Positions 8,222 to 16,462 of a stretch of 57,672 bases of DNA are shown one piece after another; the first letter of the stretch is position 1, and every line of letters begins with the position of its first letter. Below the pieces are notes generated by a model. That model saw only the letters and a program-made list of their open reading frames with translations. It did no database searches and was not told the DNA's origin. Origin of the DNA: an uncultured Balneola sp. (GTDB lineage Bacteria > Bacteroidota > Rhodothermia > Balneolales > Balneolaceae); NCBI GenBank assembly GCA_913058495.1, contig CAJXQC010000020.1, positions 1 through 57,672 of the forward strand. The letters are read 5' to 3'. The position numbers and the translations under genes are program-made.

Positions 8222-9832
8222 TCAAAAATATTTAAACACAGGATAGATCACTTTCTTCTCGTTTACTCCATTCTTCTCGAAATACTCATCAAAGAAATTC
8301 CACGTAACCAGTCCATCATCGGATTGTGGCTCCAGCATATAAAAGATCAGATTGGTGAGAGGCTGAGCCATATCCACTAAAAAATCTCCTTCATTGGCCA
8401 TTTTAGTAGATTCTTTAAATTCGCCTTCAACTCTCGCCATATTGTGACCTTCAAACTGTCGCTGCGACTTTTCGAATTTTGAGATCTCAAAAACTTCTCC
8501 TTCGTATTCTTTTTGATTTTCGATCTCTGAGACGATCACCCCCTGCTTTTTCAAATGATCTGCAATTGCTTTCATTTCTTTTGGGATGATATACCCTCTT
8601 GGAATCGTACTTTCTACTGTTGCTTCAAACTTGCTGTAATTCTGCACATCAGGAACTTCAATGATCTCCCCTGACCTGATGTAGCTTGTATCACCTTCAG
8701 TTGTTACATATGGAATGTAGTTATAAGTTCGGAGCGTAAAAGTATCTTCAAGAGGAACCATTTGGAATCGAACGCCCTTCTTTTTCTTACCTGCATTATC
8801 CAGAATATTTTGAATAGCAGACTTAGTTGCATTTTCATTGATCTGAGCTATTCGCTTTCCATTCTCATTGGTGTACTCTAGAATTTCCGTCACAAAAGCT
8901 TTGGTTGAGTTCATTCTTTGGTACAATCGCTCATGAGCAAATGCTTCACTTAGAATCCCGATCTTATTTCGTAATCCCATTTGATTGACCAAATATCTCG
9001 GATGATGATTGTACGTGTATAAAGCTTTTGGTGGCCATCCTTGTCTCAAGCTGTAACCACCGTATGGACCCAAATATACGCCATACTCTTCTTTAACCTT
9101 TTGTATAACCTCAGGTAGCATCTCGTTCCAGGTAAGCTCATACGGAGCTTTTTCTCCTGCAGAGTGATAACTCGGAGCCCAAGTCAACGAATATCCATGC
9201 CATGTACCATTGGTAGTATGAAGGTCCACGAATATTTCGGGATCCCATTTCAAAATTACATTCTGGATCATGGCGTTGGTTTCCAGTGCTTCCATTTTCA
9301 TTCCGTCTCTGTTCAGATCCCAACCCTGACTGTTTGCACGAATTCCTGTTTTCTGCGGACTTCCTTCCTGTGATCTTCGCACCTGCACATCCATCTTGTC
9401 GTTGGAATCTGTATTGTAGATTGGGGCAAAAATAATGATCTGATTTTTTAGTAAATGCTTTTTATCACCAAGAAGAATTTCTCTCATCAGGATCTGAAGA
9501 ATTTCTTTTCCTTCCACTTCTCCTGAATGGATATTTCCCTGTATGTACATTACCGGCTTTCCCGATTGCTCCGCTTCTTCAGGAGAACTCACTTTGGGAT
9601 CGGCCATCACAATCACCGGGATATCCTTTCCTTCTAGACTTTCCCCCATGTATTCCAGATGCATCAGATCTGTTTTAGGCTGAAGTGCTTTGATGAAGTT
9701 CATCACATCCGTATAGGTAGATGTTTCCTGATAATTGGTTTTCTCAGGAGTTGTTATCAATTCAGCGGGCCATTGAGCATACACAGAAGTTGATAAGATT
9801 GATAAGAGAGTAAATAGTAAAAGCTTTTTCAT
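8222..9832 (-). CDS. secreted M14 family zinc carboxypeptidase
   Basis: A 536-residue exported peptidase. Residues 1-19 are a signal peptide ending at VYA-Q. The zinc site is clear: His102 and Glu105 in HSGEVEGKE, His205 in VDLHTTNG; Asn174-Arg175 in DLNRDG supply substrate carboxylate contacts, and Glu296 in ILSEAFAH is in the place of the catalytic glutamate. The first about 330 residues are the catalytic domain; the remaining 200 form an extra, mostly beta C-terminal region seen in larger Bacteroidota M14 proteins. It probably trims peptides in the periplasm or outside. Monocistronic, converging with the VOC gene. Confidence 0.9.
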   Translation of the reverse strand: MKKLLLFTLLSILSTSVYAQWPAELITTPEKTNYQETSTYTDVMNFIKALQPKTDLMHLEYMGESLEGKDIPVIVMADPKVSSPEEAEQSGKPVMYIQGNIHSGEVEGKEILQILMREILLGDKKHLLKNQIIIFAPIYNTDSNDKMDVQVRRSQEGSPQKTGIRANSQGWDLNRDGMKMEALETNAMIQNVILKWDPEIFVDLHTTNGTWHGYSLTWAPSYHSAGEKAPYELTWNEMLPEVIQKVKEEYGVYLGPYGGYSLRQGWPPKALYTYNHHPRYLVNQMGLRNKIGILSEAFAHERLYQRMNSTKAFVTEILEYTNENGKRIAQINENATKSAIQNILDNAGKKKKGVRFQMVPLEDTFTLRTYNYIPYVTTEGDTSYIRSGEIIEVPDVQNYSKFEATVESTIPRGYIIPKEMKAIADHLKKQGVIVSEIENQKEYEGEVFEISKFEKSQRQFEGHNMARVEGEFKESTKMANEGDFLVDMAQPLTNLIFYMLEPQSDDGLVTWNFFDEYFEKNGVNEKKVIYPVFKYF

Positions 9833-10207
9833 AACAAGTTTTTTTGTGCGGTTGATAATACCAAATTGAATTGACTTCTCATTAGTGCATTTCGAATTTT
9901 TACTTCCATTTAGAAATTTATCTGATCTATTTAAACACTCTAATTTACGAGCGATAGCGAAGTAATCCCCCCGATTGATTCCCTCCTTTCAAAAAGAGAT
10001 GAATTTCTAAATATATTCGCAGCTTAATCAACGAGTCCTTTTCCTTGGTTAAGGAGAAGACAGAGGAGGTCAAAATATTACAATTTAAACCGACAAGGAG
10101 ACTGCTTCGTCACTTGCGTTCCTCGCAGATGGATATACATCAGCAGATGAAACCATCATGAAAATTATCCGTGCTATTATAGTCACTGTTATTTAAATGG
10201 GGAGATC
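9833..10207. other. 375-bp gap: no gene; repeat remnants
   Basis: No convincing reading frame. The middle (9968-10075) carries a decayed copy of the C/G-rich repeat. The remainder is AT-rich and must hold the promoters of both flanking divergent genes, but I could not place them. Confidence 0.6.
9968..10075. repeat. degenerate copy of the DUF559-flanking repeat
   Basis: It contains GATTGATTCCCTCC, AGATGAA and AATCAACGAGTCCTTTTCC followed by a purine-rich GGAGAAGACAGAGGAGGTC, in the same order as copies A (55831) and B (56308). No nuclease gene is attached. Confidence 0.65.
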
Positions 10208-10495
10208 ATGAAAAACTCAAAAGCCTTCTTTTTTGCCGGATCAGTTCTGCTGTTCTTTTGGATCATCGGTGGATTTAGCCCTTACATAGGTTGGGAAGCC
10301 AGACTCTTTAAGATACTGTTAACAGCTATTCTTGGTTTTGTAGCCTGGAAACTCAAAAATTCTGAAAATCCGAAATACAAAAAAAGCGCTTTAATTATCG
10401 TCTTGTTACTGGCAACTGCTACTGCTTACGCTGAGCCGTATGTAAGTCATGCCGTGTTCGGTCATCACCACCATCATTTCTTTTGTGGGAAGTAA
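10208..10495 (+). CDS. small membrane protein with histidine-rich tail
   Basis: A 95-residue protein of unknown function. Hydrophobic segments at about 8-25, 32-47 and 61-74 suggest three membrane helices. The last 20 residues contain seven histidines, five in a row, and a cysteine (VFGHHHHHFFCGK), suggesting metal binding near the membrane surface. The last segment, ending in TAYAEP, also resembles a signal-peptidase site, so the tail may face the periplasm. ATG is preceded by GGGGAGATC, a good ribosome binding site. No operon partner. Confidence 0.65.
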   Translation: MKNSKAFFFAGSVLLFFWIIGGFSPYIGWEARLFKILLTAILGFVAWKLKNSENPKYKKSALIIVLLLATATAYAEPYVSHAVFGHHHHHFFCGK

Positions 10496-10576
10496 TTGAT
10501 TAAACAGAATTATAGATTTTGGAATAATTTCAAGCCATGAGGGGGATGAAAGTCCAAACAGTTCTTTGGGCTTTCC

Positions 10577-10668
10577 GAGGGGTGTTGATGAAGCTTACTT
10601 GCTTGTAAACTTCACCAACACCCTCTGCTTTTTCGGCAAGCCGAAAACCGAACCTCCCTCGAGGGAGG
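10577..10668. repeat. cluster of three hairpins/palindromes
   Basis: An imperfect 16-17-bp stem (10577-10593 with 10610-10625), a TTCGGC/GCCGAA hairpin at 10632-10645, and the perfect 16-bp palindrome CCTCCCTCGAGGGAGG at 10653-10668. It lies between convergent genes, so it may end transcription from both sides. No long T-run is present. Confidence 0.6.
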
Positions 10669-10689
10669 ATTTACTTGACCCAGAAAGTG

Positions 10690-11199
10690 CTAGTTAACTT
10701 TTATGCCATCAAAAAATTCTCTAGTCAAAAAGTCTTTGCGGAAATCAATTATTAGTTCTTTGATTTCAATTTTTTCATAGCTGATTCCTTCCACCCATTT
10801 TAAAGACTCTAAACTGTCAATTGTTGAGTACCATTTATATGGAGAGCCAATGACCATGCCGCCATTATCAAATTCTGTATAAAAAGCTTTAATTTTGCCT
10901 TCAATTTCTCTCAAACGTATTGTTGTATCATCATAACCAATTATAATATCACCTCTATCTTCTTCTTGTAATATTCCAGGGTGAACTAAACATTCGTTTT
11001 CTCTGCCAATCGAATACTGATCAAAGCCCTCTCTTACAAATAATTCATAGCAAAGATCATATTCTTCGAATCCTAATAGTATTGGTTCAATCGTAAACCA
11101 ACTATCCGGGACTCTCTCGAACTGTGCATTATTCTTTGAACAAGACGTTAAAACTACTAATAATGAGATATTTAGAAATGTACTTATTAGTAGTCTCAT
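10690..11199 (-). CDS. hypothetical lipoprotein
   Basis: A 169-residue protein I do not recognise. It has a lipoprotein signal with lipobox LTSC (Cys20), so it is probably anchored in a membrane of the envelope. The mature part is acidic and contains paired cysteines in YDLCYELF and ENECLVHPG, possibly a disulfide. It lies just downstream of purA on the same strand, separated only by a heptad array (11200-11222), so it may be read through from purA. No functional link to purine synthesis is apparent. Confidence 0.65.
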   Translation of the reverse strand: MRLLISTFLNISLLVVLTSCSKNNAQFERVPDSWFTIEPILLGFEEYDLCYELFVREGFDQYSIGRENECLVHPGILQEEDRGDIIIGYDDTTIRLREIEGKIKAFYTEFDNGGMVIGSPYKWYSTIDSLESLKWVEGISYEKIEIKELIIDFRKDFLTREFFDGIKVN

Positions 11200-11222
11200 G
11201 TCTTAAATCTTACGTCTTAAAC
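11200..11222. repeat. 7-bp-period array filling the purA/lipoprotein gap
   Basis: GTCTTAA, ATCTTAC, GTCTTAA (11200-11220) occupy nearly the whole space between the lipoprotein start codon and the purA stop codon. Same motif family as the arrays at 8151 and 25300. Confidence 0.75.
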
Positions 11223-12515
<1,293 letters not shown>

Positions 12516-12527
12516 CTATTAACAATA

Positions 12528-12557
12528 AAAAAGGGGTGTAGTTATCTACACCCCTTT
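12528..12557 (-). terminator. terminator after the secD-secF-STAS operon
   Basis: A 12-bp stem (AAAGGGGTGTAG / CTACACCCCTTT) with a 4-base loop; on the minus strand it is followed by a run of T. It lies 25 bases past the STAS gene and 28 bases before purA, so it insulates the two. Confidence 0.9.
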
Positions 12558-12581
12558 CAGGTTCTATTTAGAAAACACTTT

Positions 12582-12926
12582 TCAACCTTCGTTGAATGAT
12601 TCGGCTGCTTCTTCTACTGATTTGTAGTGCTTGAAAACTGTGATCAATTTTGTAACGATCAACAAACTCTCAATCTTATCAGTAGCATTAGCGATCCTAA
12701 GATCACCGCCGGCTTTGCGCATAGTTGTAAGCGCGCCGATCAACATTCCAAGTCCGGATGAATTCATGAACTTTACTTTCCCCAGATCAACTACAATGTT
12801 GGTTTTTCCGGCATCAATTAGCTCATGAAGTTTTTCGTTCAGGCTAACCGCATCGGGTCCACCCATTACGTTACCTTTAAATTCGATAACCACGCTACTG
12901 TAGCGTTCTGATGTATTAAAGCTCAT
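12582..12926 (-). CDS. STAS domain protein, anti-sigma factor antagonist type
   Basis: A 114-residue single STAS domain. The phosphorylation loop reads VKFMNSSGLGMLIGAL, with Ser57 in the place of the regulatory serine; Asn55 replaces the usual Asp before it. Such proteins bind a partner-switch kinase/anti-sigma factor and are switched off by phosphorylation. No kinase or phosphatase partner is in the window. It follows secF by 21 bases on the same strand and shares its terminator, so it is likely expressed with the Sec accessory genes. The reason for the pairing is not clear. Confidence 0.88.
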   Translation of the reverse strand: MSFNTSERYSSVVIEFKGNVMGGPDAVSLNEKLHELIDAGKTNIVVDLGKVKFMNSSGLGMLIGALTTMRKAGGDLRIANATDKIESLLIVTKLITVFKHYKSVEEAAESFNEG

Positions 12927-12947
12927 AATCCTATTTTTTAAAACTTA

Positions 12948-13856
12948 TTATTTATTGGTTTTGGAGTCTAATTCTACTACCAAAGAGCTGGCAACAAATA
13001 AAGAACTATACGTACCAAGTACAATACCAATTAACAGTGCAAAAGAAAAACCTTTTAACACTTCGCCGCCAAAAATAAACAGCACAGCAACCACAAACAA
13101 GGTGGTAACCGAAGTGATAATAGTTCTACTTAGCGTATCATTCAAGCTTTTATTTACCATTGGAATAAATTCCATGCCTTTATGCACGATACTGTTCTCA
13201 CGAATACGGTCAAAAACTACCACCGTATCGTTCAAAGAATAACCTACAATAGTTAAGAATGCTGCAATAATATTCTGATCGATCAGCAAGCTGAAGTTCA
13301 CCACATCACTTAACAATGTGAATGCACCAAGCGTTATGATCACATCATGGAATAATGCTGCAACCGCTCCGGCCGAGAATGTCCACTTACGGAATCTGAT
13401 CAGAATGTACACAAAGATTATTATCATAGAGTAGATCACTGCTTGTAAACCACCTGATTTAAGATCCTCTGCAATTCTTGGTCCTACACTGTCAGTTTTT
13501 TCCGTTATTGCGTCGTTATCAGGGTAAAGCTGAGACATGGTAGAGCGAACTACGGTCTCTATCTCTTCGATTGTGTTTGTGTTATCTGTTCTGATCAACA
13601 CTTCAGATTCAGAACCGAAAAGCTTCACTTCCGGAGTAGAACCCAACGGATCAGTTAAACTTGATCTGATCTCAGTTACATCTACAGCACTTTCAAACTT
13701 CAAGACTATTTCTTTACCGCCTTTAAAGTCAATTCCGTACTGTAATCCTTTCGTTACAATAGCCCCGATGGAAATCGCAAGCAATATCCCGGAGATCACG
13801 TAAGCTATCTTTCGTTTACTAACGAAGTCAAAATTTGGTGTTTCAAACCATCTCAT
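12948..13856 (-). CDS. secF: protein translocase subunit SecF
   Basis: A 302-residue inner membrane protein, partner of SecD in the SecDF complex that uses the proton gradient to help pull preproteins across after SecYEG. It has one N-terminal helix, a periplasmic domain with YGIDFKGGKEIVLKF, and a C-terminal five-helix bundle with YSLNDTVVVFDRIREN, the SecF signature. Length fits. It is 38 bases downstream of secD on the same strand, the usual order. Confidence 0.96.
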   Translation of the reverse strand: MRWFETPNFDFVSKRKIAYVISGILLAISIGAIVTKGLQYGIDFKGGKEIVLKFESAVDVTEIRSSLTDPLGSTPEVKLFGSESEVLIRTDNTNTIEEIETVVRSTMSQLYPDNDAITEKTDSVGPRIAEDLKSGGLQAVIYSMIIIFVYILIRFRKWTFSAGAVAALFHDVIITLGAFTLLSDVVNFSLLIDQNIIAAFLTIVGYSLNDTVVVFDRIRENSIVHKGMEFIPMVNKSLNDTLSRTIITSVTTLFVVAVLFIFGGEVLKGFSFALLIGIVLGTYSSLFVASSLVVELDSKTNK

Positions 13857-13894
13857 AATTATATCCTTTTTACTCTTTTAAATTTCTTTGTTGA

Positions 13895-15712
13895 TTAACC
13901 GAAGTTTACTGCGTCTGATTTAGCGCGAGTCAAATAGTCTACCACTACACGTGTGATAATAATTGCACTAAATAATGAACAACAGATACCTGCAAGCAGT
14001 GTTACAGCGAATCCTTTGATCGGACCAACTCCGAAACTCAAAAGAACCAAGGCTACAAAACCCGTAGTTATGTTGGCATCAAAAATTGCGCTCATCGCGT
14101 TTGAGTAACCTGCTGAAATTGCAGCTTTGATGGTTTTTCCTGTGCGTTGCTCTTCACGAATACGATCAAAGATCAGCACGTTTGCATCTACCGCCATACC
14201 AATGGTCAGAACGATACCTGCCATTCCCGGAAGTGTTAACGTGGCTTTGAAGCCGGCTAAAATCCCCAAGATGAATACGATATTCAGCAATAATGCCAAA
14301 TCAGCAACTGCACCACCTGTTCGATAATACACGATCATAAAAATTGCCACGATCGACAAACCAATTAATACAGAGTTTAAACTCGCATCAATAGAAGCCT
14401 GACCAAGTGAAGCACCGACAGTACGCTCTTCAACAATCTCCAAAGGAGCAGGAAGTGCACCTGAAAGCAGAATGTTAACTAAGTCATCCGCTTCGCCTAC
14501 ATTTTCAACGCCGGTAATGGATGAACGACCGTTACTTATCTTCGAAATCACATTTGGATAGGTATATATAAAGCCGTCCAGTACAATTGCCACAGGTTTA
14601 CCAATATTGGCTCCTGTAATTCTTGCCCAGTCTCTGGCTCCTTCCGCATTCATTGTCATTGAAACTTCCGGAACGTTGGTCGCCGGGTCAAACTGTACGC
14701 TTGCTTCTTCAATAACATCTCCTGTCATTTCAATATCTGTTTTTACTCCATAAAGAGAAAAAACTTCTGCTCCACCCTGTGTGTATGGCTGTGTATTTGC
14801 ACTCCACATAATGGTAGTATTTCTTGGAAGCATACGATCTACTTCAGGGTCGTTTAGTAATGCATTTACTTCTGCGGTGTCTTGTTCTTCAGCATATCCG
14901 AGAACATATGGACTTCCCTGGCTTGGAATAAGAACTTCCAGCAAAGCATTTGGCTGAATAGTATCCAAAGAATCTCCCTCATCACCGGCAGCTTTCTGAT
15001 CGAAATAATCATACACCTGATTGATGAAAGAGCTGAAGTCGTTTGCATTGGCTGCCAATCTGAATTCCAGACGAGCGGTTCCCTTCAGAAGGTTACGAAC
15101 TCGCTCTTTATCATCCACACCCGGAAGCTCAACTACGATTCTATCTGTTCCCTGCTTTACGATAGATGGCTCAGTTACACCAAATCTATCCACACGTGTA
15201 CGGATAATTTCAATAGCTCTATCGAGTGCTTCTGTTCTTTGTGCTTTAAGAAATGTTACGATCTCATCGTTAGATGAACGTCGGGTTATTTCCGCAGCGT
15301 CGTTTCTGAAATAACGGCTTAAGCGAGCACCTTCGTTCTCTGTGGAGAAAGCAGCTGCCATTTCATCGATAAAATCTGAGTCATTGGCCAAGGCTGTTGT
15401 TCTGGCATCCGCTACGATTTGTTCAAGAGCATCGTCTTTATTTTCGCCGGCCAATTCAAGTATTAGCTGAGGTGTTCCTACTTCAAGCATAACGTACATT
15501 CCACCTTGCAGATCAAGACCAAGGTTTAATGTTCGTTCTTTAATGCTTGCTAATTTTTCTCTGTTCTCATCTACATATTGAGCACTGTCAGATGGAGAAA
15601 GTTCACTTATTTGTTTCTGTTCCAGATTATACTGGAGGGTTGGAAATAGGTACCATAAAGTCAAAGCCAAAAAGGCGAATATGAGACCGATTTTAAATCC
15701 GTTTCCTTGCAT
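13895..15712 (-). CDS. secD: protein translocase subunit SecD
   Basis: A 605-residue inner membrane protein. After the first helix (about 7-24) comes a large periplasmic head (P1) starting with LNLGLDLQGGMYVMLEVG and containing DRFGVTEPSIV and VVELPGVDD. The C-terminal half has five helices with GMAVDANVLIFDRIREE, including the conserved membrane Asp of the proton path. Length is typical (E. coli 615). First gene of secD-secF-STAS; its upstream gap is filled by heptad arrays (15713-15775 and 15836-15856). Confidence 0.96.
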   Translation of the reverse strand: MQGNGFKIGLIFAFLALTLWYLFPTLQYNLEQKQISELSPSDSAQYVDENREKLASIKERTLNLGLDLQGGMYVMLEVGTPQLILELAGENKDDALEQIVADARTTALANDSDFIDEMAAAFSTENEGARLSRYFRNDAAEITRRSSNDEIVTFLKAQRTEALDRAIEIIRTRVDRFGVTEPSIVKQGTDRIVVELPGVDDKERVRNLLKGTARLEFRLAANANDFSSFINQVYDYFDQKAAGDEGDSLDTIQPNALLEVLIPSQGSPYVLGYAEEQDTAEVNALLNDPEVDRMLPRNTTIMWSANTQPYTQGGAEVFSLYGVKTDIEMTGDVIEEASVQFDPATNVPEVSMTMNAEGARDWARITGANIGKPVAIVLDGFIYTYPNVISKISNGRSSITGVENVGEADDLVNILLSGALPAPLEIVEERTVGASLGQASIDASLNSVLIGLSIVAIFMIVYYRTGGAVADLALLLNIVFILGILAGFKATLTLPGMAGIVLTIGMAVDANVLIFDRIREEQRTGKTIKAAISAGYSNAMSAIFDANITTGFVALVLLSFGVGPIKGFAVTLLAGICCSLFSAIIITRVVVDYLTRAKSDAVNFG

Positions 15713-15775
15713 AAGATTAGATTTTAGATTGTTTGTAATTAGATATTAGATTTAAGACATAAGAATTGAGATAAA
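15713..15775. repeat. 7-bp-period array upstream of secD
   Basis: AGATATT, AGATTTA, AGACATA, AGAATTG, AGATAAA in strict 7-bp register at 15741-15775, preceded by looser TTAG repeats at 7-bp spacing from 15713. No inverted partner was found nearby. Confidence 0.7.
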
Positions 15776-15835
15776 TCATCTACTCATAGTCTAAATAGAA
15801 CTCAAAATTTGAACTCTGTAATTTGTTTTTTTGAA

Positions 15836-15856
15836 TGTTGGAATTGGGTATTGGAT
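15836..15856. repeat. short TTGGAT-type heptad array
   Basis: TGTTGGA, ATTGGGT, ATTGGAT at a 7-bp period, resembling the reverse complement of the CCAACAT tandem at 7649. Confidence 0.5.
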
Positions 15857-15872
15857 ATTTACCCGAAGGGTA

Positions 15873-16418
15873 CTAAGGTGCGTTTATCGCTACCCCTGAT
15901 TCAAATGGGATCGAAGATGTGTTTTGTGAAAATATATTCCATCCGGCTTCAATGTTAACCAGATTGTTCATACAGGATTCTGAAACAGAATTTGAAGTCT
16001 TTTTCAGAGAGGCGACTTCTTTTTGAGAAACAGCATTTGGTTTAACGTTCTCAACTACAACCGCTTTGCCCATACCATTGGAAGAACTCTGATAAGCATT
16101 CCACTCATCAATGATCACTTCTAAAACATTCGAATCATCTGATTTACCAAATGGCAGTTCAAAATCTTCACTGTTTTTTGATACGATCTCTGAAGCTTTC
16201 CTTATTACTGAATCCAGTTCGTCTGCGTCATCAGCTAAATTTGAAATAAGCTTTCTGATCTCGGCATTCTCTTCCGATTTTACTTTGGCATCTAACCAGG
16301 AAGTAAATTCTGAATGAGTTTTACTTTCCTGAATAGGAGCAACAAAATGAAGCGCAAATCCAAGTAGTATTACTACCAGACTGTATGTTTTAGTGATATG
16401 TGTTCTGAAAATTTTCAC
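15873..16418 (-). CDS. hypothetical exported protein
   Basis: A 181-residue protein I do not recognise. The N-terminus (about 12-28, YSLVVILLGFALHFVAP) is one hydrophobic helix, either a signal peptide or an anchor. The rest is hydrophilic, predicted helical and rich in Ser, Glu and Asp, with acidic stretches such as ADDADELD. A single late cysteine (ESCMNNL) is present. It lies between uvrA upstream and secD downstream on the same strand with gaps of 44 and 160 bases, so it could be in uvrA's transcript. No role can be assigned. Confidence 0.6.
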   Translation of the reverse strand: MKIFRTHITKTYSLVVILLGFALHFVAPIQESKTHSEFTSWLDAKVKSEENAEIRKLISNLADDADELDSVIRKASEIVSKNSEDFELPFGKSDDSNVLEVIIDEWNAYQSSSNGMGKAVVVENVKPNAVSQKEVASLKKTSNSVSESCMNNLVNIEAGWNIFSQNTSSIPFESGVAINAP

Positions 16419-16462
16419 AGTGTTTAATATAGCTAAGAATCAGACTTTATATCAATAAAGAT

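Noticed and set aside
9833-10207. A decayed gene in the long gap
   Set aside because: No recognisable protein fragments in any frame; the only structure is a degraded repeat copy.
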